Source: Pseudobacter ginsenosidimutans (GTDB lineage Bacteria; Bacteroidota; Bacteroidia; Chitinophagales; Chitinophagaceae). Taken from it: DNA of 64,000 nucleotides. The stretch covers positions 6,014,001 to 6,078,000 of the forward strand of contig NZ_CP042431.1 of assembly GCF_007970185.1 (NCBI RefSeq), read 5' to 3'. This document shows positions 25,831 through 34,380 of this stretch, piece by piece (the first letter of the stretch is position 1; the number at the start of each line of letters is the position of its first letter). Under the pieces are notes generated by a model. That model had not been told where the DNA came from and made no database searches. It worked only from the letters and a program-made list of their open reading frames with translations. A program made the position numbers and the translations under genes.

Positions 25831-26634
25831 TTATTGCTTCACAAATTTCAAATACGCTTTCCTGCCCTCTCTCCTGTTCAATATCGCTACATAAATTCCC
25901 GGCGTCAACCGCTGTACGGGCAATTCAATCTTTCGCATATTCTTCACCGGTAATTCCATTATTTGCTTTCCGGAAATATCGTTTATCACAATCGTTTCCC
26001 ATTTGTCCGATAAACTAAGTCCATCAATGATCAGTGTTTTGGGAACCGGATTGGGATAATACCGGATGCCCAGGCTTCCACCATTCACTGGGTCTATGCC
26101 GGTAGTAACGTTACTCACCTTGATGGTCAGCTTATTACTTTGAACAGTCACTTCGCCCACACAGTTGATAAAGCTTTGGTAGTGATACCGGAGCTTTACT
26201 TCTGCAACACCAGGCCAGTAATCGATTTCATACCTACCATTGGATCCGTCCACAGAATTCCAGCCCCTCGCAGCCACACTATCTTCCCAATAGATAAAGG
26301 CATCAATTCCGGGATTGACAATTTTGGCCGTGTAGGTGGCGCCTTCCCCGGGCTTGACAATTGTTTTTCCATCGATACTTGCCAATGGCAAAGGAGCGGG
26401 ACCGGTACCCTGTGTAAGCGTAATGATATTGCTGAATGCAGGCTGCGTACATCTTTGTGTAGAAATGATCTTCACTTTTACCTGGTCGCCTCCTTTGAGT
26501 GTGCTTGTAGTGAAGATGGTGTTATTGCTGCCTGCACTGATATCATTCACCAGCCATTGGTATGCAGGCGTTTCGTTACTATGTACAAAGCCTGGCGTAG
26601 CCGTGAATGTCACTGGTATACCCGGACAAGCCAT
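25831..26634 (-). pseudogene. 3' part of a frameshifted T9SS-exported surface protein
   Basis: This frame continues the large protein encoded immediately upstream, after a -1 change. It begins MACPGIPVTFTATPGFVHS, the second half of an Ig/PKD-like module whose first strand lies in the other frame, and ends with a type A T9SS sorting domain: IRYYPNPVPKTLIIDGLSL, KQIMELPVKN, PGIYVAILNRREGRKAYLKFVK. It has no secretion signal of its own, so it cannot function alone as an exported protein. The break is at the CCCC run 26637-26640; restoring one base would give a single protein of about 1530 residues. Confidence 0.75.
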
Positions 26635-29600
26635 AGCCCCGAGGGTTTGATACTTACGTTACTGTTGAAGTTGGCGCGAACAGGCGCATCCAGGAAGGCG
26701 TCCACCGGCCCGTTATTGCAGATGGCAGCATTGCTGGTCATCTTCAGATAGATATATGTATAAGGAAGTGTAACAGGAATGGTCAATTCAGCGCTGTTAC
26801 CACCAACGATCTCATCTTCATATTTCCATTGGAAAGATGGATTGCTGCCGCCATTCACCACCACCGCTTTGAAAGTGACAACTGAATCAGAACAAATGAC
26901 CGACGATGTTGGCTGGATCACAGCCTTAGGCAGTTCTCCTTTCTGCGTCATCGTAAGCAGATTACTTATAGCGGGCAAACCAACTGAACATTTCTCACTG
27001 GAACTTAGTTTCACCTGCACCTTATCGCCCTGCTTTAGTTCTTTGGTGGAGAATTGAAGGTCTTCCCGCAACTGCACCAGTTCACCATTGATATACCAGT
27101 TCAGATAAGGTAAGAGGCCGGCATCGGTAACGGTGGCTGTGAAAGTGACCATTTCATCTTTACAGAAACTGGTGGAAGGAACGGATACACTTAGCCCCGG
27201 AGTTAAACTACCAGCAACGAACAAACGCCAGATACTGCTGTAACGGCCATCAGCCACACAGCGGATGGTGTAATCGTTCCAGCTTGCGGGAAGCTGTTTC
27301 AGTTCCAGTTTTGCAGTAGTAGCGCCAGTTACATTGGCATCATTGACGAGGTCCACAAATCCGCTGCCCCTGTTTACCTGCCACTGAAAATTGGTACCGG
27401 TAATATCGCATTGCAGCTCTCCTCCTTCACCGGTACAGATCCTGCTGGTGATGGGCACTCCGGTCATGTTCTCAAAAAAATTGAATGTTCTGGTGTCATA
27501 ATCGTAGGCGGCGAGATCGGGCTTATTATCTCCGTTGAAGTCGGAAACGGTATTGTAGAATCTGTCAAATGGAGTTAAGGTTTCCCAATGAGTGGCTTCT
27601 TCCTGTTTGATCTGGCCGGGAGTAGAATAGTTCTTGTATGCCCAGAGTATCCTGGTGTCGCCGCCCAGTGCGAGATCTGCCTTTTTGCCGCCTGTGAAGT
27701 TAGCAACATGCATCGTTGCAAACTTGAATGGTCTTTCCAGTGTTATGGGAGTATCGAATGTGAAATTTCCGGGAGCTGTTGTTGTGTTGCGGTAGAAAAT
27801 TAGGTTCTTGTCGTTAGCCAGGATAATGTCTGGCTTTCCATCTCCGTCGAAATCGACCAGCCGGATGAAATGAGCATTCAGCATGCCGCCTGAAGCCCTG
27901 AATTCAGTGCTGTGGACAAAGCTGATATTGCCGCGACTGCCCGTATTCCTGAGGATCTCCACCAGACCGGCTTCCGTAGCGTATTCACCGGAATAGGTAA
28001 TTATCTCTTTTTTGCCATCGCCATCCAGATCGGCGCAGCCGATGTCTGAGGGGCGCCACAGCACACTGTATTGCTTTGGTTCGGCAAAAGCGATGGATCC
28101 GGATGAACTGGTATTCCGCAATACCTCCAGATATGGTTCGCCTTCTATGCCTGCAACAAGATCTGGTCTGCCATCACCATCCAGATCGTCAACGTTCAAT
28201 GATTGGTGCGACCAAGTCCCTGGCAGATAACGGGTATTATCAAACGAAACATGACCAGGCGTGCTGGTATTACGCGCAACCTGCACTCCTCCCGATCCTG
28301 CAAATGGAATGAAATCGGGTTTGCCATCGCCATCCAGGTCTTTCAGGATCGCGACAGTGAATTCTGTACTCTTCATGGGAACAGATACCGGCTCTGCAAA
28401 AGAGAACTTATTGCCGGTACCCGTATTCAGGTATACAGTGAAATCTGAATTTCTGCCGGAGCCTGTATGCAACAGGTCGTTCTTTCCATCGCCGTCTATA
28501 TCTCCTCCTATGATATTGCCGTATGCGGCATGATAGCTGATAGGCAGGTATAGCGCGGGTTTCCACGTAGTGGGTGTAAAATTGGAACTGTCGGGGAATG
28601 TTACATTGAAAGGCCGCGGTGAAGCGGCGCTCAATGAAGTGGTTTTATTGAGCACAGTGATCGGCCCATAAATCGCGCCGGCTGGTACCTGAACAGTGAT
28701 CTGCGTGGATGATGCAGAGCTGATCACCGCTTTGATACTTCCAAAATTCACCTGGTTGTTGGCAGCGGACGCGCCAAAGTTCTGACCTGTCAGTGTGATG
28801 CTGTTCCCGGCATTGCCAAAATCTGCGCTCATGCCGGTAATAACAGGCGCATTGGCCGATGCTGTATAATATTGAAATCCGGGTTTGGAATGGGATGTAT
28901 AGAAAGTACTCACGGTTACATTGCCGCTACTGCCGCTGGCAACAACCGCCAGCAGGATCTCCGATGATATGATCCTGAAAGAAGCAGCCGGCGCACCGCC
29001 GAAGCTCACTGCATTCACATAGTTGAAGCCAGTGCCGCGGATCTCTACCACTGTACCCGCACTTCCTGATTGTGGCGAGAAGGAACTGACCACAGGAGCA
29101 GGTAACTCGGGATAATCCTGCTGCCTGCGAAAAGTATCTGTCCGACTGCCTTTGATCACCACCAGCTCGATGATATCGGAAATATTTGAAAAGTGATGAC
29201 GATAAGTAGTATGATAATCCGTACTGATCTGTACTCCATTCACAAACCATTTGTACAGATAATTGGGTTTGGAATAATTGACGAGTTTGGTAATGCCGGT
29301 ATTGGAATAACCAGCGGTATCGATCCCGAACCTCGCTTGTGGCAAAGTTATGCCGCCGCCATTTGCCGTAAGTGCGATAGCGCTGTGTCCATCGCCACCT
29401 AACCAGATCTGGTCTTCATTCCTGATGAAAAACGACTGAAGCGTTGGCATCAGCTGCTCGTCCCCGTTAGCAAAAGGCAAGGGCTCCCAAACTTTGCCGG
29501 AGTCTGTTGTTTTGTAAAGAAGATTACCCCAGCTGAGCGCATAGCCGGAACTATCGTTCACAAACTGCATTTTGGGGCCGAAGAATGGACTGCCGGTTTC

Positions 29601-30416
29601 CGGGGCCATCTCTTTCCAGTTATTGCCTCCGTCTGATGTATACCAGGTGCTGTTATTGTTCACGTTCTCGGCTGTTTTCCTTGCATTCACCCAACCCTTG
29701 TCTTTTGAAATGAAAAAGGCATGGTTCACGTATGATAATGGTTTTGTAACCGGATTCCAGTTGAGACCAGCATTATCGGAACGCATGAGCCAGAGGCCAC
29801 CCGACTGATCCCTTGAAAAAGCAAACACTAGATCAGTTGACGGAGATTGAAGATCAGAGAAAAAACCATTTTGTCTTTCGAGAACAGAGGACCAGCTCTG
29901 GCCGCCATCGGTTGTCTTCACTATGCGGTCAGGCTCTGTTGCATAACCGGTGGTTGCGCTGGTGAAAATGATCTTTGTAACACCGGTGAAGAGCTGCCCG
30001 GTGTTGAGGACCGTATGATGCACCAGCTTGAAAGTGGAGCCGCCATCGGTTGAATAGAGAATGGCGGGCACGGAGCCGTAATCGCCATACACCAGTAGTT
30101 TATTCTTATCGAATGCATACACGCCGGCAATACCGAAACCGAATGTCAGGTTCACGGAATAGCCATTATAGTTTACGTTGGCGTTGGTGATATTTTTTTG
30201 AATGAAGTGTTTGCCGCTATCGCTTGTATACCCGATCCATTTGTGGAAGGCCGCATAACCTTCATTGTGAGAAAAGAAATGGATCTCCCTGACGGCATTG
30301 GAAGCATCTTCCATGCGATGCGCCAGTCTGAATTGTGCTGCAGATTGCAGGGAGCAAAATACCATCATCAACAACAGGCAGAACCGGCCGGGGTTAAAGC
30401 GCAGGAAGTGGCTCAT
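26610..30416 (-). CDS. 5' part of a large secreted multidomain surface protein (YCF48-like, IPT/TIG, FG-GAP)
   Basis: The ATG at 30416 starts a good signal peptide (RFCLLLMMVFCSLQSAAQ); the frame further upstream has no ATG. About 1268 residues are in frame. In order: YCF48/sortilin-like propeller repeats to about residue 370 (WYTSDGGNNWKEM, LYKTTDSGKVWEPL); IPT/TIG domains at about 430-620 (VVSSFSPQSGSAGTVVEIRG, PVITGMSADFGNAGNSITL); FG-GAP/VCBS repeats with calcium loops DLDGDGKPDF, DLDGDGRPDL, DFDGDGKPDI, DFNGDNKPDL; and Ig/PKD-like modules with paired Cys. The frame then ends at 26610 on eight aberrant residues. The T9SS signal needed for export lies in the next frame, so the gene is probably inactivated or carries a sequencing error. 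Confidence 0.85.
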   Translation of the reverse strand: MSHFLRFNPGRFCLLLMMVFCSLQSAAQFRLAHRMEDASNAVREIHFFSHNEGYAAFHKWIGYTSDSGKHFIQKNITNANVNYNGYSVNLTFGFGIAGVYAFDKNKLLVYGDYGSVPAILYSTDGGSTFKLVHHTVLNTGQLFTGVTKIIFTSATTGYATEPDRIVKTTDGGQSWSSVLERQNGFFSDLQSPSTDLVFAFSRDQSGGLWLMRSDNAGLNWNPVTKPLSYVNHAFFISKDKGWVNARKTAENVNNNSTWYTSDGGNNWKEMAPETGSPFFGPKMQFVNDSSGYALSWGNLLYKTTDSGKVWEPLPFANGDEQLMPTLQSFFIRNEDQIWLGGDGHSAIALTANGGGITLPQARFGIDTAGYSNTGITKLVNYSKPNYLYKWFVNGVQISTDYHTTYRHHFSNISDIIELVVIKGSRTDTFRRQQDYPELPAPVVSSFSPQSGSAGTVVEIRGTGFNYVNAVSFGGAPAASFRIISSEILLAVVASGSSGNVTVSTFYTSHSKPGFQYYTASANAPVITGMSADFGNAGNSITLTGQNFGASAANNQVNFGSIKAVISSASSTQITVQVPAGAIYGPITVLNKTTSLSAASPRPFNVTFPDSSNFTPTTWKPALYLPISYHAAYGNIIGGDIDGDGKNDLLHTGSGRNSDFTVYLNTGTGNKFSFAEPVSVPMKSTEFTVAILKDLDGDGKPDFIPFAGSGGVQVARNTSTPGHVSFDNTRYLPGTWSHQSLNVDDLDGDGRPDLVAGIEGEPYLEVLRNTSSSGSIAFAEPKQYSVLWRPSDIGCADLDGDGKKEIITYSGEYATEAGLVEILRNTGSRGNISFVHSTEFRASGGMLNAHFIRLVDFDGDGKPDIILANDKNLIFYRNTTTAPGNFTFDTPITLERPFKFATMHVANFTGGKKADLALGGDTRILWAYKNYSTPGQIKQEEATHWETLTPFDRFYNTVSDFNGDNKPDLAAYDYDTRTFNFFENMTGVPITSRICTGEGGELQCDITGTNFQWQVNRGSGFVDLVNDANVTGATTAKLELKQLPASWNDYTIRCVADGRYSSIWRLFVAGSLTPGLSVSVPSTSFCKDEMVTFTATVTDAGLLPYLNWYINGELVQLREDLQFSTKELKQGDKVQVKLSSSEKCSVGLPAISNLLTMTQKGELPKAVIQPTSSVICSDSVVTFKAVVVNGGSNPSFQWKYEDEIVGGNSAELTIPVTLPYTYIYLKMTSNAAICNNGPVDAFLDAPVRANFNSNVSIKPSGLWLVRVYQ

Positions 30417-30480
30417 GGGACGAGGTTTCTTCCTGTAAATTAGCTTGTATTTTTCATATTTCAATAACGGTCATAAAATA

Positions 30481-30511
30481 GCAAACGGCCCACCAGAGCG
30501 GGCCGTTTGCT
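30481..30511. terminator. Terminator after the FKBP gene
   Basis: GCAAACGGCCC and GGGCCGTTTGC form an 11-bp perfect stem with an 8-nt loop. It lies 40 bp past the stop of the FKBP gene (minus strand) and before the large surface-protein gene; T-rich tails on both sides. Confidence 0.8.
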
Positions 30512-30549
30512 TTTATTCAAGTGCTGGCTTTGAAGCCAGGTGAACTGTA

Positions 30550-31512
30550 TTAGTGTCCTGCGTGAGGAACTGCGCCTGGAGCCGGAGCTTCAGAACGTTT
30601 CTTCACATCCACCACTTCGATATCGAAGATCAGGTTCTCATTCGGCTTGATAGGGCCACCTGGTTGAGGGTTGGCGCCGTAAGCCAGAACAGATGGGATG
30701 AGCATGCGGCCTTTGTCTCCTTTCTTGAAGAAGAGGATGGCTTCAGTCATACCAGGGATAGCGCCCTGACCAGCGGCCTGGAAGCTGAATGGCTCCATGC
30801 TGTGTGGTTGGGTTTGCTTGGTGCTGTCCATGTTGGAATCGAAATATTTTCCTTCAGTAGTGTAGCCAGTGTATTTGATAGCTACAACATCGCCTGTATC
30901 GATAGCCGCACCATTCTGTGTGGAAGTGATGTGGTAGTAAACGCCGTTTGGAGTTTTCTGTACAGTGAGGTTGTTCTTCTTCACGTATGCGTCCAGACCA
31001 GCAGCGTCTTTCGTTTTCTGACCTTCTGCTTCAATTTTCATGCGGGCTTGTTCTTTCATCATCTCTGCGTTGCGGTCTACTTCGGCCAGGCTGTCGCTGG
31101 TGAATACGTCAGCTACGCGGAAGCTGAGAACGATCTTGTCTTTACGTTTGATGAAGGGAGGCAGTTGTGCTCCTTTCTTCAGGAGTGTATCGGGAACCAG
31201 CACTACAGTAGCGCTGTCGCCTTTACGCAGGAGAACGAAGATCTCTGCAGGGTTGTAAGTGGAACCAACAGAATCAACTGGTGCATACAGGGGCATTTTA
31301 CCGTAGTTGTCGCCGAAAGTAGTGTCACCAGATTTTTGCTGGAAGTATAATTTGAGGATATTACCACGTTTAACCACAGGCTGGCTATTGTCGTCAGATT
31401 GGATCTTGTACATCAGACCGCTCTTGGTCTTTTTGAAAGAACCACCGCCTGAACAGGCTGCGAAACCAAGGGCGATTGCCAGGCCACTGAGAAGAATGGT
31501 TGTTTTTTTCAT
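30550..31512 (-). CDS. FKBP-type peptidyl-prolyl isomerase lipoprotein
   Basis: A 320-residue lipoprotein (ALGFAACSGGG, lipidated Cys 20). It has two FKBP-like parts. The N-terminal one (about residues 30-130) is degenerate, and the C-terminal one (about 195-305) is canonical, with GVYYHITSTQNG, VAIKYTGYTTEGKYFDSN, PGMTEAILFFKKGDKGRMLIPS and LAYGANPQPGGPIKPNENLIFDIEVVDV. A helical linker joins them. The tail PAPGAVPHAGH is Pro/His-rich. It should catalyse proline isomerisation and assist folding in the periplasm. It lies 25 bp after the DHH phosphoesterase gene on the same strand. Confidence 0.92.
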   Translation of the reverse strand: MKKTTILLSGLAIALGFAACSGGGSFKKTKSGLMYKIQSDDNSQPVVKRGNILKLYFQQKSGDTTFGDNYGKMPLYAPVDSVGSTYNPAEIFVLLRKGDSATVVLVPDTLLKKGAQLPPFIKRKDKIVLSFRVADVFTSDSLAEVDRNAEMMKEQARMKIEAEGQKTKDAAGLDAYVKKNNLTVQKTPNGVYYHITSTQNGAAIDTGDVVAIKYTGYTTEGKYFDSNMDSTKQTQPHSMEPFSFQAAGQGAIPGMTEAILFFKKGDKGRMLIPSVLAYGANPQPGGPIKPNENLIFDIEVVDVKKRSEAPAPGAVPHAGH

Positions 31513-31537
31513 GCTGGAAAATTATTAATTACCTTCT

Positions 31538-32575
31538 TTATTGTTTTTTGTTAGATGATGTTCTTTCTTCCTGGAGGGCAGCTTCATTTTCCTGGATGGC
31601 CTGCATGAAATGCTCCACGGTCTCATCCAGTGATGCGCTGCTTCTGCCGCCTGCTGCGTTGAAGTGACCACCGCCTTCGAAATATTTCCGGGCGAAACTG
31701 TTCACGTCAAAGTCGCCTTTGCTGCGGAAGCTCCATTTTCTTTCTTCATCCCTGTCTATAACGATCGCGGCCAGCCGAATTCCCTGGATGCTGAGCGGAT
31801 AGTTCACCAGACCTTCTGTATCGCCGGTTTTGATCTCATAGCGCAGGAGGTCTTTCTTGGGGATGGAGATGAGAGCAGTATTGTATTCATAGAACACTTC
31901 CATGCGATGCAGGAGTACATGGCCTATGAAGCGCAACCTGTTCTCGAGATAGTTATCGTAAATATGCTCATGAACTTTGGTATGGTCAAGTCCCTGGTCT
32001 TTAAAATCAGCAATCATACGGTGCACCGCTGCGCTTGCTGCGGGGAAACGAAATGAACCGGTGTCGGTCATTACGCCTGCATAAAGACATTGGGCCACTT
32101 CTTTATTCACGAGGTGTTTGTAACCTGCTTCCACGATGAAGTCGTAGATCATTTCGCTGGTAGAGCTCTTTTTGGTATCGGAGATACCATACGCGAAAGT
32201 GGGCGTATCGGGCTGTGCGTGGTGATCTATGAGAATACGTGTAACATTGAGCGCTTTGATGATAGGCGCCATATTCTTGGTGCGGAGCAGGATATTGAAG
32301 TCAAGACAAAAGATCCATTCGGCTTCTTTGAGAATGCCTTCGGCTTTGTCTCTCGTGAGTTCGAAGTCCACTACTTTATTGCATCCGGGCATCCAGTTGA
32401 GCCACTTGGCCCAGTTGGTTGGGGATACCACAGTAACGTGGTGGCCCAGTTGTACCAGGAAATGATAAAGTCCCAGGGCGGATCCCATGGCGTCTGCATC
32501 AGGCTTCTGATGCATGGTGATCACCACTTTGCGTGGTGTGTTGAGCAGCGGGTATAAATCTTGGATAGGTAGCAT
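31538..32575 (-). CDS. DHH/DHHA1 phosphoesterase (NrnA-like)
   Basis: A 345-residue protein with the N-terminal DHH domain motifs ITMHQKPDADAMGSALGLYH (motif I with metal-binding Asp residues), LDFN at the second motif and ILIDHHAQPD (DHH itself), and a C-terminal DHHA1 domain ending FEGGGHFNAAGGRS (GGGH loop). Length and motifs fit NrnA, a nanoRNase that degrades short oligoribonucleotides or pAp, or a c-di-AMP/pApA hydrolase. It precedes the FKBP lipoprotein in a likely two-gene operon. I cannot separate the substrate options by sequence alone. Confidence 0.9.
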   Translation of the reverse strand: MLPIQDLYPLLNTPRKVVITMHQKPDADAMGSALGLYHFLVQLGHHVTVVSPTNWAKWLNWMPGCNKVVDFELTRDKAEGILKEAEWIFCLDFNILLRTKNMAPIIKALNVTRILIDHHAQPDTPTFAYGISDTKKSSTSEMIYDFIVEAGYKHLVNKEVAQCLYAGVMTDTGSFRFPAASAAVHRMIADFKDQGLDHTKVHEHIYDNYLENRLRFIGHVLLHRMEVFYEYNTALISIPKKDLLRYEIKTGDTEGLVNYPLSIQGIRLAAIVIDRDEERKWSFRSKGDFDVNSFARKYFEGGGHFNAAGGRSSASLDETVEHFMQAIQENEAALQEERTSSNKKQ

Positions 32576-32671
32576 AAAACGGAGGCAAATTTGCGGAAAT
32601 AAAGTCCAACGGCCAAAAGGAATATCCTTTTGACGGGATGTATCCGCAGGATTTGCGGCCGGACGGCCTTA

Positions 32672-33601
32672 TCAGTTGGGCAGTGGCTTCAGTTTATACC
32701 CTTTTTTACGAAGCAAGGCCAGCACGCCTTTATCCCCGGCCAGGTGCCCCGCCCCTACGGCAAAAAGTACGGTCTGACGGCCATCCTGGGAGATATTGAA
32801 GATATCGTGGCTCCAGTTGAGGTTACGGTTGTAAAGGAGCACATCCATGTATTCCTCCATACCGGGATCGCTTTTGACAATGAGGGAGTCCATCTGGGAG
32901 AGGTCTTGTTTTTTATAGACTTCGGCCAGTTTGAGGGTGGTCTTTTTGTAGGTGTCGATGCTATCGATATAAGACAGGAGGTCTTTTGCCTGTTTTTTGT
33001 AAGGGATGCTGTCGAACAGGCCGGCCTGGTAGGCGACGGTCTCGATACCTTTGATCTCCTTATTGTATTTCCTGCCTTCGGTCATGATAAGCTCTTCCAT
33101 GGATTTCTTTTTGGGGCAATCCATGAGCCTTTCTGAAATGATGCTGGAAATGAAATAAGGTTTGAAACGCGTGAGCATGCTGAGCGGCAGCATGGTCTTG
33201 TTATCTGAAAAGTATTTTTCGATGCGGGCGAATTCAGCTTCGGTGAGCAGGTCCTGCAGTTTCTGGTTATCGCTCATGCGGGCGTATTTCATGAAGCCCA
33301 TGGTTTCTTCGGAATTGTCCATATCCAGTTCAAAACAGATGAAATCGCTGCTTTGGATGATCTTTTTGAGGTTTTCGCTCAGCGCGGCGTCTGCTTCGCA
33401 GAGGATATGCATGGTGCCGAAGAGATAGGAAGGCTTGGCCATTCCGTTACCGGAGATCTCCCAGAGGAGCGTTTTGGGGGTGGCGGAGGTTTTGGCAGCG
33501 GGTTTGGCTACTGCTTTGGGCTTTGCGGCGGTCTTGGGCGCCTGGGCAAAGGAAAAGAGCGAGCCGAGGGTTAACAATACTGCCAGTCCGGATGATTTCA
33601 T
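32672..33601 (-). CDS. TraB/GumN family protein
   Basis: A 309-residue protein with signal peptide (GLAVLLTLGSLFSFAQA) and an Ala/Lys/Pro-rich linker (about residues 20-45). The TraB/GumN core has LFGTMHILCEAD (the GTxH motif), CFELDMDNSEE, the central GIETVAYQAGLFDSIP and the closing VGAGHLAGDKGVLALLRKKGY. The family is related to Tiki metalloproteases, and the GxxH and GxGH histidines are conserved here. The substrate is unknown in bacteria. Same strand as the DHH gene with a 97-bp gap. Confidence 0.88.
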   Translation of the reverse strand: MKSSGLAVLLTLGSLFSFAQAPKTAAKPKAVAKPAAKTSATPKTLLWEISGNGMAKPSYLFGTMHILCEADAALSENLKKIIQSSDFICFELDMDNSEETMGFMKYARMSDNQKLQDLLTEAEFARIEKYFSDNKTMLPLSMLTRFKPYFISSIISERLMDCPKKKSMEELIMTEGRKYNKEIKGIETVAYQAGLFDSIPYKKQAKDLLSYIDSIDTYKKTTLKLAEVYKKQDLSQMDSLIVKSDPGMEEYMDVLLYNRNLNWSHDIFNISQDGRQTVLFAVGAGHLAGDKGVLALLRKKGYKLKPLPN

Positions 33602-33689
33602 AAACCTGTATTTTCAGCAAATTACAGAGAAAGAACGTTAAAACGTAATCCCGGGTGGCCCGAGTTCTTCCGAATTAACAGGGAACTAT

Positions 33690-33697
33690 TATATTTG
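33690..33697 (+). promoter_or_regulatory. Putative -7 element of the small Lys/Asn/Gly-rich gene
   Basis: TATATTTG, an exact TAnnTTTG box 23 bp before the ATG at 33721. The -33 region is not clear. Confidence 0.45.
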
Positions 33698-33720
33698 TTA
33701 CGAACAAAAATTGTAACAGT

Positions 33721-33888
33721 ATGTCCCTTACGTCTAACAACAATAAGAAGAACGACAAAAAAGGAAAAAAGAACAATAATAATATGGTAGGTGGCTCCGG
33801 CTCCAAGTTCATCAGCAAACCTGGTGGTAAAGTTGGCGGCGGATTCAATAAGAAGGTTACCAAAACCGGTGGCACAAGAGGTAGCTAA
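33721..33888 (+). CDS. Small basic Lys/Asn/Gly-rich protein
   Basis: A 55-residue protein with no hydrophobic segment: a Lys/Asn-rich first half (NNNKKNDKKGKKNNNN) and a Gly/Lys/Ser-rich second half (GGKVGGGFNKKVTK). The strong composition bias with a consistent frame, an exact -7 box at 33690 and a following gene 9 bp downstream all argue for a true gene. It is predicted to be highly basic and disordered, so nucleic-acid or ribosome binding is possible, but I do not recognise a family. Confidence 0.6.
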   Translation: MSLTSNNNKKNDKKGKKNNNNMVGGSGSKFISKPGGKVGGGFNKKVTKTGGTRGS

Positions 33889-33897
33889 TTAGTTTGT

Positions 33898-34143
33898 ATG
33901 AGTGAACTTGAGATCCCGGTTACCTGGAAGGGTAAAGACCTCTCCTTCCCTGCCCGATTGCAGCAGACCGGTTATACGCACAGGATCCTGGTGGATGTGA
34001 ATGGTGTTGAAGTGGCGCTGGAACCCGATGAAGAAAAGAATTATCGTGCAATACTGGTGGACCCCGATCACCCGGATGCGAAAAAGCTGGATGCCGGATT
34101 GATTGCGGCAATTGTGGAAGTGGTGGAATCTGTGGTAAGATGA
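33898..34143 (+). CDS. Small conserved hypothetical protein
   Basis: An 81-residue protein with three predicted strands (LEIPVTWKGKDLSFPARL, THRILVDVNGVEVALEPDE, NYRAILVD) and a C-terminal helix (KLDAGLIAAIVEVVESVV). It looks like a compact alpha/beta domain typical of small Bacteroidota core proteins. I do not know a function. It is 9 bp after the basic small gene and followed by a terminator, so the two form a two-gene operon. Confidence 0.7.
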   Translation: MSELEIPVTWKGKDLSFPARLQQTGYTHRILVDVNGVEVALEPDEEKNYRAILVDPDHPDAKKLDAGLIAAIVEVVESVVR

Positions 34144-34173
34144 TCACCCGTTCTTAAAGATATCTTTTTATGC

Positions 34174-34202
34174 CGGCCGCTCTTCACAGAGCGGCCGTTT
34201 TC
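34174..34202 (+). terminator. Terminator of the two small genes
   Basis: CGGCCGCTCT and AGAGCGGCCG form a 10-bp perfect stem with a TCAC loop, followed by TTTTC. Confidence 0.8.
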
Positions 34203-34380
34203 ATTTCCTCCATTTTAAAATACAATTAAAAAATACGGGAAATGATGAAATGCTCTGCATAACAATGCTGTGTGTTTTCTGTAAGATGAATTTATAGGTA
34301 TGACTTTTGATACGATGGCAGAAACGCCTCCGTAACCTTAGCCTGTAGAATTATCTAACACAAAACGAAACAAATTTGTT

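Noticed and set aside
26610-26645. Programmed -1 ribosomal frameshift to join the two halves of the T9SS protein
   Set aside because: No classical X-XXY-YYZ slippery heptamer or following pseudoknot is evident; a one-base loss in the G-run is simpler.
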